The notes below the pieces were generated by a model. It ran no database searches and had not been told where the DNA came from. It saw nothing but the letters and a program-made list of their open reading frames with translations. Source: Deltaproteobacteria bacterium (GTDB taxonomy: Bacteria; Myxococcota_A; SURF-8). Taken from it: 7,983 nucleotides of DNA. This document shows positions 1-6,583 of the stretch, in pieces. Numbering within the stretch: position 1 is the stretch's first letter; each line of letters starts with the position of its first letter. The stretch spans positions 1-7,983 of the forward strand of contig JAKQSH010000342.1 in the NCBI GenBank assembly GCA_029570245.1. The letters run 5' to 3'. The position numbers and the translations under genes are program-made.

Positions 1-264
1 CACCGCACCGCTCTGCGGATCGCTCAGTTCGACATCACCTATAACCAGTACATATCGCGTAAACTGCAACGACCAGCCGTCCACAAAGGCATATTCCACG
101 CCGCCTTCAGTGTATGGAAAGCCGGTTTCAAGCGCCCTACCGCCGCCCGCCTGCAAACGCAGACTGCCTTCTCCGGCGGCGTCCTCACTGGTGCATCCCG
201 CGCCGATAATCAGCAGAGCCATGGCGAACAGACAAGCGCATCTTGCACAATCAATGCTTTTCAT
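1..264 (-). CDS. Lipoprotein of unknown function, 3' part outside the window
   Basis: Eighty-eight codons are visible, starting at an ATG at 264 and running off the left edge without a stop. An AGGGGGA Shine-Dalgarno lies about 5 bases upstream of the ATG. The N-terminus has a basic start, a hydrophobic stretch (residues 11-22) and IIGAGC ending at Cys24, a plausible lipobox for lipid attachment; Thr-Ser follows the Cys, so outer-membrane sorting is expected. After a Gly-rich linker, residues 58-77 (about AFVDGWSLQFTRYVLVIGDV) form a likely beta-rich segment. It resembles residues 51-72 of the next gene upstream, so the two may be related. The gene follows that neighbour by only 12 bases and is probably co-transcribed with it. 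I do not recognise a named family. The lipoprotein nature is fairly secure; the function is unknown. Confidence 0.8.
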   Translation of the reverse strand, partial: MKSIDCARCACLFAMALLIIGAGCTSEDAAGEGSLRLQAGGGRALETGFPYTEGGVEYAFVDGWSLQFTRYVLVIGDVELSDPQSGAV

Positions 265-276
265 GTTTTCCCCCTG

Positions 277-1104
277 TTATTCGCGCCATTCCAGCGCGTA
301 TGACTGGCGCGACCTTACGCCGAAAAGCCACGCCAGATAAGCCTGGCTGTCGCTGTCTATAACGCAGGCACCATCGCCCGTTTCTTCGATGCAGGTTCCG
401 TCATCGTTCACAATGCTGCCGAAGTCCACATTGGCAAGTTGTCTGTCTGTATAAATCAAGGTAACCGCGCGTCCTGGTCGTCCATCAAGTTCAACATCTG
501 CCGGAATGCTTTCAACAATTCGCATGGTTCCTTCGTCTGGAATCGTCAAATGCCCCGAAAAGCGGATCGAAACGCCGTTTTTTTCCGCAACGCCAGCAAT
601 GACGAACGAATGTCCGCCGAGAGTTTCTAAAGCCGCATCGTCTGAACCTGCCGGAATCTCGCCGGGCGGATGAAAATGCAGTTCGAACATCCGGCAGAGA
701 CCTTTTTCACCATCGCTTATGCCCGTCGATACCGGCGTTCCGTCAAGAAGATCAATCACATACTGGCTGCGGACTTCGCCCAGCACCGTTCCTTTGTCAA
801 ATTGTGCATGAGCCGGACAGGCGTAAGCGGTTTTCACGCCCAGAAGCCGGTCCAGCAGTCCGGACTGCGCCTCGGAACTGTAGTAGTATATCGGACCTAC
901 AGCCAGCGCTGCGGCACTCAAGGTTATTCGCCACCCCTTACCGTTAGTGAAGGATTCCGCAGCCGCACCGCTTTCTGCCGTGCCTGCGACAGCGGTTTCG
1001 AACGACAGAAACTCGCCGGCGGTTCCGTCGCTGCAGGCCATGGGAGCGAGCGCGGAAAGCAGCACAAGCATTGCGATGTAAACGAGTGAATGTCCTGAAT
1101 TCAT
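277..1104 (-). CDS. Putative lipoprotein with HFH and CPAH motifs, unknown function
   Basis: The protein has 275 aa when started at the ATG at 1104, which has AAAGGAG with the GGAG 6 bases away. An open frame reaches a GTG at 1155, but that start lacks a ribosome site and would put 17 polar residues before the signal peptide. Residues 8-23 are hydrophobic and end in LAPMAC, so Cys24 is the likely lipidated residue; Pro at -3 makes the lipobox atypical. A segment at 51-72 (SFTNGKGW, then a hydrophobic stretch ending AVGPI) resembles the next gene downstream. Candidate metal or disulfide residues are Cys96 and His99 (ACPAH), Cys137, His143 and His145 (ELHFHPPGE), His165, His185, and Cys238/Cys247, which could pair. 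The region 165-225 looks like a beta-sandwich (alternating hydrophobics, GHLTI, AVTLIY). No catalytic motif and no named family were recognised. Metal binding is an inference. Confidence 0.82.
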   Translation of the reverse strand: MNSGHSLVYIAMLVLLSALAPMACSDGTAGEFLSFETAVAGTAESGAAAESFTNGKGWRITLSAAALAVGPIYYYSSEAQSGLLDRLLGVKTAYACPAHAQFDKGTVLGEVRSQYVIDLLDGTPVSTGISDGEKGLCRMFELHFHPPGEIPAGSDDAALETLGGHSFVIAGVAEKNGVSIRFSGHLTIPDEGTMRIVESIPADVELDGRPGRAVTLIYTDRQLANVDFGSIVNDDGTCIEETGDGACVIDSDSQAYLAWLFGVRSRQSYALEWRE

Positions 1105-1132
1105 TCTGTACTCCTTTCCTTTATCCGGGGCC

Positions 1133-1181
1133 CGCTGCCCGTCCGCATTCCGCACTCAAGCGAAACGGCGGACGGACAGCG
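1133..1181 (-). other. Long hairpin between two lipoprotein genes
   Basis: Positions 1133-1146 (cgctgcccgtccgc) and 1168-1181 (gcggacggacagcg) are inverted repeats of 14 bases with one G-U type mismatch. Within the 21-base loop a short inner stem (ccgc-type pairs around 1151-1153 and 1160-1162) can stack. No U tract follows the stem in the minus-strand transcript, so it is not a textbook intrinsic terminator. It lies 16 bases after the stop of the 335-aa gene and 29 bases before the ATG of the 275-aa gene. It could stabilise or process the mRNA, or set the ratio of expression between the two genes. Confidence 0.65.
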
Positions 1182-1196
1182 ACGACCTGCGGTTTA

Positions 1197-2204
1197 CTAT
1201 TCGTGTTCGTGTTCTTCTTCGGACATCAACACAAGCAGCTTAACTTCCGTGTCTTCTGTGACCTGGAACTCCACAATCGCCGGTTCGGGAGAAGAACCGT
1301 CTCCGGTATACGTGCCGGAGATGTGGAAATGATCCACCAGAACATCGGCACATTTGCCGTTCGGTCCCGGATTAGTAAAGGGAACTTCGTTGCCGTCCTT
1401 ATCGTAGATGTTCGCCACGACGCCCGCCGTGTCGAGAAACATGACGTATTCGCCTGTCTCCATAACCGGGAAATGCATATAGTTGGAAGCATTCGCGGCC
1501 AGCAGATGAACTTCCATCACTTCATAAAGATGTGCGTGCGGGCCGGGTCTGCTGTCGGTGGCGTCCAGATGATGTTCTTCGGCAACGCTGTCCTTCTGCT
1601 CGTTGAAAATCCGGCAGGCCATTTCAGGGAAAGAGAGAGTGGAAATGCAGTTTGTCGCATCTTCCGGGTCTGTCTCATAATTCTCGTCACACTGACATGT
1701 CTCGTCCACCAGCTGTCCATGACCGCCGCACTCTTCATCGCCAGGATATTCACAGACGGCCTCGTCGGCTTCCTCGTGGCAGTGCTTCGTTCCGCAGGGC
1801 TCCAGAGCCATGACACCGTCGATGCAATTCTGCGCCGTGTTGTCGGAACAGGCGAACTCGCCGTCCCCGCACGTCATTGATTCGTCAACGCAGAACGCCC
1901 GGTAAGAGACGGCGCCGTCTTCTTCAAGTTCATGCTCTACGCAGGTCAGGCTCAATGCTTCGCAGTTCAGACCTTCGTGGAAATGCGCTTCCATGCCTTC
2001 AACAACGTGACACCATTGAATGCGGTTGCTGTCGCATTTCTCCCAACCGCTGCGTTCTTCGGTACAGACACCGTCCCATAATGCACCTTCAGTTTCTTCA
2101 TCAGAATCGCCGTCCGCCGCACTGTCGTCTCCGCCGCATGCGGAAAGTGAAAGCAGAACAAGCAGAATAATATAAAGGAAAATTGTCAACCCGTATGATT
2201 TCAT
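1197..2204 (-). CDS. Cys/His-rich lipoprotein with EGF-like spacing and acidic linker
   Basis: The protein has 335 aa from the ATG at 2204, which is preceded by GTGGAG with a 6-base spacer; the open frame extends to a GTG at 2216 that overlaps this ribosome site. Residues 6-22 are hydrophobic and end in LSAC, giving lipidated Cys23. Gly-Gly follows, so outer-membrane sorting is expected. An acidic low-complexity linker covers 26-40. Residues 47-186 contain 16 Cys in short-spaced groups, ending in an EGF-like stretch (C159, C170, C172, C186). The C-terminal part (188-335) is His-rich: HH at 211-212, HAH at 223-225, then His233, His244, HFH at 292-294 and a terminal EHEHE. It probably forms a beta domain exposed to the periplasm or cell surface. 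The 17 His and many acidic residues suggest binding of zinc, copper or nickel, which is inferred and not shown. No named family was recognised. Confidence 0.85.
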   Translation of the reverse strand: MKSYGLTIFLYIILLVLLSLSACGGDDSAADGDSDEETEGALWDGVCTEERSGWEKCDSNRIQWCHVVEGMEAHFHEGLNCEALSLTCVEHELEEDGAVSYRAFCVDESMTCGDGEFACSDNTAQNCIDGVMALEPCGTKHCHEEADEAVCEYPGDEECGGHGQLVDETCQCDENYETDPEDATNCISTLSFPEMACRIFNEQKDSVAEEHHLDATDSRPGPHAHLYEVMEVHLLAANASNYMHFPVMETGEYVMFLDTAGVVANIYDKDGNEVPFTNPGPNGKCADVLVDHFHISGTYTGDGSSPEPAIVEFQVTEDTEVKLLVLMSEEEHEHE

Positions 2205-2504
2205 TGGTTTCTCCACCGTATTTGTTTAAAATGCCGTCTCTACAGAAATCCGCACAGCTGTTATCAGTCGGTCTTCACAGACTGCGAATCCTGATTGAGG
2301 CTGTTTGATTCTGGACACTCGCGTTCTCAGGTGCGACAGATCGCCGGCAAGACGAAGGAGTTTCCGGGCTTCTTTCACAACGGGGACGCACGCGCACATG
2401 CGGAAGGCACATGGGCATCCTCAAGCGGAGCGAATACCGCTTTTTACCGGCAACATCTTTCAAGCATTTCAGTCGGACCTGAAAATATGATTTCTGTAAA
2501 CAGG
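2205..2504. other. Intergenic region before the Cys/His-rich lipoprotein
   Basis: About 300 bases with no convincing gene. A 62-codon minus-strand frame (2275-2463) has no ribosome site and an Arg/Ser/Pro-rich product, so I do not call it. Small symmetric elements are present: GACCTG/CAGGTC arms at 2476-2481 and 2501-2506 next to the stop of the 143-aa gene, CAGTC/GACTG at 2265-2269 and 2280-2284, and ACAGCTGT at 2254-2261. None has the U tract of an intrinsic terminator. The best promoter-like pair on the minus strand is TTCGCA, 17 bases, GATAAC, around 2262-2290. It is weak, so read-through from the promoter near 2972-3000 remains possible. Confidence 0.5.
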
Positions 2505-2936
2505 TCAGGCCGGAGGAGAATTCATGGGGGCCAGAAGATGAATATCCAGGCGGACAAACGGAATTGATCCATCTGGCAGGCTGCCATCTGTGGCAGGAGG
2601 CAGTTGTGCAGAATCGCCTGAATCAAGCGCCGTCAGAATTGAAGACTGGTTAATATAAACACCGAACGGACAGGTTTCCGCTTTTCCATCGCAGTGTGAA
2701 TGGGAAGCGGCTCTTATGCCCGGAAGCGATTTTTCTTCAAAAGATTCATGGATACAGTTGACTGTGTCCACAGAGGCGTGCAGATGAATGAACTGGCCGG
2801 TTTTCGGGTCAACGGCATGCGGCAGAGCAGCAAAGTGCAGAGACATAAACAGAGCCCGCAGCACCAGAGCCATAACTGCTGCGGCGCCCGAATATGCGCA
2901 CAATCTCGATTGTACCGATCTGCGAATTCTTTTCAC
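2505..2936 (-). CDS. Small exported His/Cys-containing hypothetical protein
   Basis: The frame encodes 143 aa if started at the GTG at 2936. The ribosome site is poor, but the start gives a basic N-terminus (VKRIRRSVQSR) followed by a hydrophobic stretch at about 17-41, which fits a signal peptide or signal anchor better than the internal Met22. A promoter-like sequence with perfect TTGACA lies about 60 bases upstream, which supports a real gene. The rest is predicted periplasmic, with His51, His53, Cys61, His63, then SHSHC (79-82) and ETCP (87-90), and a Pro-rich tail ending LLAPMNSPPA. The pattern recalls small envelope proteins found beside metal-transport genes, but I cannot name a family. 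The lipoprotein genes downstream on the same strand suggest a shared role. Frame choice is moderately secure and function is unknown. Confidence 0.6.
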   Translation of the reverse strand: MKRIRRSVQSRLCAYSGAAAVMALVLRALFMSLHFAALPHAVDPKTGQFIHLHASVDTVNCIHESFEEKSLPGIRAASHSHCDGKAETCPFGVYINQSSILTALDSGDSAQLPPATDGSLPDGSIPFVRLDIHLLAPMNSPPA

Positions 2937-2971
2937 TTCTGCAAACTTAAAATTCGTTTCAACTGTCTGGA

Positions 2972-3000
2972 AAATTACTACCTCAATCGTACCTTGTCAA
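2972..3000 (-). promoter_or_regulatory. Candidate promoter for the small His/Cys protein gene
   Basis: On the minus strand TTGACA (3000-2995) is a perfect -35 hexamer. A 17-base spacer leads to TAATTT (2977-2972), a weak -10. Transcription would start about 30 bases before the GTG start at 2936. The -35 match is strong but the -10 is poor, which would suit a regulated promoter. Confidence 0.5.
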
Positions 3001-3012
3001 CCGATATCGGTT
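2999..3012. promoter_or_regulatory. Perfect 14-bp palindrome at the -35, candidate operator
   Basis: AACCGATATCGGTT is fully self-complementary over 14 bases and overlaps the last two bases of the TTGACA hexamer. That position suits a dimeric regulator that blocks or recruits polymerase. A partial copy (AACCGATCGG) occurs at 7543-7552 in the tolQ-lipB intergenic region. The regulator is not identifiable from the window. Confidence 0.5.
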
Positions 3013-3060
3013 TTCCGCAGAACAGAAAAAAATACAGACGACGCGACAGCCGTTTCATAC

Positions 3061-3080
3061 TATGCACGGCGACCTGCATA
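3061..3080. repeat. Short inverted repeat TATGCA-N8-TGCATA
   Basis: Perfect 6-base arms at 3061-3066 and 3075-3080 are separated by 8 bases, in the gap between pal and the promoter of the 143-aa gene. It lies about 60 bases upstream of that promoter's -35. It could be an upstream regulator site or chance; the arms are short. Confidence 0.3.
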
Positions 3081-3199
3081 CTTCCGAATACGTTTTCAAG
3101 TTAACAGCTTTCAAACCGGATGTGCAGATATCGTCTACGCTCCACAACGACCTACGGTTCGCGGCATCGCAGTCAGACGCAGAAGAGGAAACACAACAG

Positions 3200-3221
3200 A
3201 AACAGAAAGGCGTTCCTGCTT
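3200..3221 (-). terminator. Weak terminator-like hairpin after pal
   Basis: In the pal transcript, 23 bases after the stop codon, AAGCAGGAA and TTTCTGTTT can form a 9-bp stem, including two G-U pairs, around a CGCC loop. The downstream RNA is U-rich (CTGTTGTGTTTCC) but has no continuous U run. Its position at the end of the tol operon fits termination, but the stem is weak. Confidence 0.3.
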
Positions 3222-3243
3222 CGGACTTATTGTATCCTGTTTG

Positions 3244-3999
3244 TTACGGCGCAATTTTGGTAAATTCCACACGGCGATTGCTGCGCCAGGCGTTTTCGTC
3301 GTGACCTTCCACCAGCGGCATTTCATCGCCATACGACATCATGTCGAAGCGGTCTTCTCCCACTCCCAGGTTAATGAGGAATTTGCGCACCGCAAAGCAG
3401 CGCAGTTCGCCCAGTGAGAGGTTGTATTCGCCGGTGCCGCGTTCGTCTGCGTGGCCTTCAAGACGCACTTTATAGGCTGGAAAGTTGGAAAGCCATTCAG
3501 CATGTTTTTTCAGAATTTCCTGCTGATCCAGTGCAATTTCCGACGAATCGAAATCAAAGTGGATGCGCTTGAGTTCGTATTCTTCACGCTTCGGATCGTT
3601 TTTGGGCAGCACCGACAGAGCTTCGTCAGCATTCTGGTACTCGCCGCGATTTTCGCCGGACTCGGAGTTCTTGACTTCCAGTTCGTCCATGCAATCCTTG
3701 TTTTCCTTTGCGGCAAAATAGGCGTCGTCAGAAAGACGCTTGGCAACGACGTAAAAGTCGCGGGCCTTTTCGTATTCTTTGCGCATGTCGTAATCATGCG
3801 CCATGTTAAGCTTCTGCTCGGCGGTCTGATACTTGGCCCAGGCGCACTTTTTGGCGGCGATGGCGTTGGCGAAGGCCTCTTCAGCCAGCTGGCGTTCGAC
3901 GATCGGCTGTTTCGCGGCGCAGCCGGAGACCAGCAGCGCCGCAGCCGCGAAGGCCGTCAGCGCAAATATGATGATTGTTTTTTTCATGCTATTTTTCAT
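3244..3999 (-). CDS. pal: Peptidoglycan-associated lipoprotein Pal
   Basis: Pal anchors the outer membrane to peptidoglycan and is the outer-membrane partner of TolB and TolA. The 251-aa product starts at the ATG at 3999, which has AGGAGGT 5 bases upstream. A second Met at residue 5 would lie too far from that site. A hydrophobic signal ends in LVSGC, so Cys27 is lipidated. Residues about 36-105 are a charged, Ala-rich helical region that resembles DUF4398-type extensions. The OmpA-like domain spans about 143-248: HFDFDSSEI, EGHADERGTGEYN, SYGDEMP and NRRVEF. Asp185 and Arg200 sit 15 residues apart, as do the diaminopimelate-binding Asp and Arg of the OmpA family. An unusual Cys201 replaces the usual Ala of the RRA motif. 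At 251 aa it is longer than E. coli Pal (173 aa) because of the helical region. It overlaps tolB by 11 bases, which suggests translational coupling. Confidence 0.97.
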   Translation of the reverse strand: MKNSMKKTIIIFALTAFAAAALLVSGCAAKQPIVERQLAEEAFANAIAAKKCAWAKYQTAEQKLNMAHDYDMRKEYEKARDFYVVAKRLSDDAYFAAKENKDCMDELEVKNSESGENRGEYQNADEALSVLPKNDPKREEYELKRIHFDFDSSEIALDQQEILKKHAEWLSNFPAYKVRLEGHADERGTGEYNLSLGELRCFAVRKFLINLGVGEDRFDMMSYGDEMPLVEGHDENAWRSNRRVEFTKIAP

Positions 4000-5320
4000 C
4001 GCCCACCTCCTGGAACATGGGTGACCAGTCAGGAGTGCTGAAGGAGCCTGGCTGATAGGAAATCTGTTTCTGGGTTTTGCCGTCGGCAGTCATTATCCAG
4101 AGCTTGTATTCGCCGGTGCGGTCAGAACTGAAGACGATGTGCCTGCCGTCCGGCGACCAGGCGCAGTCTTCGTTTCTGCCCTGATCCTGAGTCAGACGTG
4201 TGATTTCGCGCGTGGTCGCATCAACGATGAAAAGATCGTAACCCATCATTTCGTCGCGGCCCGAAAAACAGATTTTCTCGGAATCGGGCGACCAGTTGGG
4301 CGACTGATTGTATGTCCCCTGGAAAGTCAGACGTGTTGTCGCCCCCGAAGCCGTATCCAGCATGTAAATCTGCGGCGAACCTGAGCGGTCGGAAACGAAG
4401 GCAAGACGTGTATTGTCGGGAGCCCACGAAGGTGAAGAGTCGATGCCCCAGGCATTGGTAAGGCGGCGTCCGTTCGACCCGCCAGTGCTTATGCTGTATA
4501 TTTCCGAGTTGCCGTCCTTCGAAAGCGTCAGCGCAATTTTCGAACCGTCCGGTGAAACGTCGGCGCCGACGTTGAGCCCGCGATAAGAGGATACTTTCAT
4601 CAGTTTCGAACCGCGCGACAGCCCGATGCGGTAGAGATCGGGATTGTTGGCTATATATGAAGTGAAATAAATTTCCTTGCCGTTCGGATGCCATGTCGGC
4701 AGCAGGTTAAGATTGGCGTTGTCAACCAGTACAAAACCGTTCTCGCCGTCGAAGTCCATGACGTATATCTGTTTGACGCGGTTGATCTGCCGCACCGCCA
4801 CGATTTTTGTATTGAAGATCGAACGCTTGAGCGTGAAGAACTCGACCACGTCGTTAGCCAGACGGTGAATCAGGGCGCGGGCGTCCTTGCGCTGCACAGT
4901 GTATTTTTTCGTCAGCATTTCTCGCGCCAGAGCAACATCAAAAACGTGCATTTCTGCGGTGATTTCACTGTCGCTGATGGTGTAGCCGCCCTTGAGCAGA
5001 CCGTCTGCGCCCACTTGCAGCCAGTTGGTGAAGTCGATGGAGCCGGCATCAATTCCGGCTTTTGTGGGGTCTTCCAGAAAACCTTTGGGATCAAGCACTT
5101 CGAAAAGTCCCGTCAGGCCCAGATCGTTTCGCATAACATTGCCGGACAACTCCGCGAACCCCCATTTGTCCTCACCTTCGCCGATGTTCTTGAACGAAGT
5201 AATGGCGATTGGGTACTTGCGGAACTCCGCAGAATCGACATCGACCTGCAACTGTGCCGAAGCCACAGCTGGCAGCAGCAGCAGAGCAGCCATTAAGAAT
5301 ACAAAACACGAACTTCTCAT
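3989..5320 (-). CDS. tolB: Tol-Pal system periplasmic protein TolB
   Basis: TolB is a soluble periplasmic protein that binds Pal and the TolA C-terminus and relays Tol motor activity to the outer membrane. The 443-aa product matches the usual length of about 430 aa. A Sec signal peptide covers residues 1-22, with predicted cleavage after ASA. The N-terminal TolB domain runs from about 26 to 165, with the typical segments AITSFKN and GADGLLKGGY. A six-bladed propeller follows from about 175, marked by repeats: PTWHPNGKEIYFTS (208-221), DVSPDGSKIALT (254-265), PSWAPDNTRLAFVSDRSG (297-314), PNWSPDSEKICFSGR (341-355), CAWSPDGRHIVFSSDRTG (386-403) and PDWSP (430-434). It starts at the ATG at 5320, 6 bases after tolA. 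Its AAGGA ribosome site lies inside the end of tolA, 10 bases from the ATG. The end of tolB contains the strong ribosome site of pal. Confidence 0.98.
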   Translation of the reverse strand: MRSSCFVFLMAALLLLPAVASAQLQVDVDSAEFRKYPIAITSFKNIGEGEDKWGFAELSGNVMRNDLGLTGLFEVLDPKGFLEDPTKAGIDAGSIDFTNWLQVGADGLLKGGYTISDSEITAEMHVFDVALAREMLTKKYTVQRKDARALIHRLANDVVEFFTLKRSIFNTKIVAVRQINRVKQIYVMDFDGENGFVLVDNANLNLLPTWHPNGKEIYFTSYIANNPDLYRIGLSRGSKLMKVSSYRGLNVGADVSPDGSKIALTLSKDGNSEIYSISTGGSNGRRLTNAWGIDSSPSWAPDNTRLAFVSDRSGSPQIYMLDTASGATTRLTFQGTYNQSPNWSPDSEKICFSGRDEMMGYDLFIVDATTREITRLTQDQGRNEDCAWSPDGRHIVFSSDRTGEYKLWIMTADGKTQKQISYQPGSFSTPDWSPMFQEVGDEK

Positions 5321-5326
5321 GGGGCG

Positions 5327-6097
5327 CTAATCCTTCCGTGTAAAATTCACAAGTATGCCCTGTTTCATTACAACATCTTTAATCATGTCGTCCGGCAGCG
5401 GCACGGTGCGCGTCATTTTTACGGCGCGCATGGCCGACGAATCGAACATACGATTGCCGGAGCTTTCTTCCACATTCTGCGATATCACGTTGCCGGCCAT
5501 GTCGATGCGGATAAGTATCCGGCACGAAAGGCGCTTCAGCTCCTCAGCCGGAATTATGCCGGGAACCTCCCACTGCTTGCGGAAAAGCTCACGCAGCAGC
5601 ATGGCGTAGGCGTTGCTTAAAATGCCCATACTGCGCGACGAAGGCGCACCGACAACGCCGTCAGGTCTGCCGTCAAGGCGTGTAGCCTGACCTTTGGCTA
5701 TTTTCGCCAGAGCTTTCTCCATTGCCTCACGACGCTTTTTTGCAGCATCGTCTTCGCGCAGCTTTTCTTCCTCTTTTTTCGGGTCGGGAGTCGCCGCCTT
5801 TTCGGTTTCACGCGTGACTTTTATTTTCTCTTCTTCAAGCTTGCCGCGCTTAACCGTATTTTTGACAGGCAGCCAATGCTTCGGACGCTCTTCCGGCGCC
5901 CAGGCCACAGGTTCAACCATTATGGCGTGCCGGATGACAGGCGTGTCCCACAATTGCAGGCGCGTGTATATCCATGTAAGCGAAAATACGCCCATATGCA
6001 GAATAAGAGAGGCGACTATCCAGATATACCAGTCGTTCTTCTGCCGGCTCAGAAAATATCCGTATCCGTTGTCGTTGTCGAGCTGATCGGCGGTCAA
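5327..6097 (-). CDS. tolA: TolA, periplasm-spanning energy transducer (TonB-family C-terminus)
   Basis: TolA links the TolQR motor in the inner membrane to TolB and Pal across the periplasm. The 256-aa product begins at a TTG at 6097, supported by AGGAG 9 bases upstream; no other start lies between it and the upstream in-frame stop, and the next Met (35) is inside the membrane helix. One membrane segment covers about 23-46. Ser30 and His34 form the SxxxH motif that TolA and TonB use to couple to the motor. A charged, Lys/Glu-rich linker (about 83-135) is likely a coiled-coil helix. The C-terminal TonB/TolA domain spans about 160-253 (SCRILIRIDMAGNVI, then AMRAVKMTRTVPLP). It is much shorter than E. 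coli TolA (421 aa), as the helical domain is reduced. Sequence alone could mean TonB, but the position between tolR and tolB favours TolA. Confidence 0.92.
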   Translation of the reverse strand: MTADQLDNDNGYGYFLSRQKNDWYIWIVASLILHMGVFSLTWIYTRLQLWDTPVIRHAIMVEPVAWAPEERPKHWLPVKNTVKRGKLEEEKIKVTRETEKAATPDPKKEEEKLREDDAAKKRREAMEKALAKIAKGQATRLDGRPDGVVGAPSSRSMGILSNAYAMLLRELFRKQWEVPGIIPAEELKRLSCRILIRIDMAGNVISQNVEESSGNRMFDSSAMRAVKMTRTVPLPDDMIKDVVMKQGILVNFTRKD

Positions 6098-6112
6098 GAC
6101 GCTGTTCTCCTG

Positions 6113-6565
<453 letters not shown>

Positions 6566-6583
6566 GTGAGTTCCCCTGCCCCG

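Noticed and set aside
1071..1880. 269-codon plus-strand open frame
   Set aside because: It lies antisense to the two lipoprotein genes, has no ribosome site or domain pattern, and the minus-strand products have clear signal sequences and lipoboxes.
2275..2463. 62-codon minus-strand frame between two genes
   Set aside because: No ribosome site, an Arg/Ser/Pro-rich product without motifs, and no promoter of its own.
2788..3417. 209-codon plus-strand open frame crossing the pal 3' end
   Set aside because: It overlaps pal and the start of the 143-aa gene on the opposite strand, and its composition is not protein-like.
4688..5296. 202-codon plus-strand open frame
   Set aside because: It is antisense to tolB, which is certain from its propeller repeats. 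The long frame is a by-product of codon bias.
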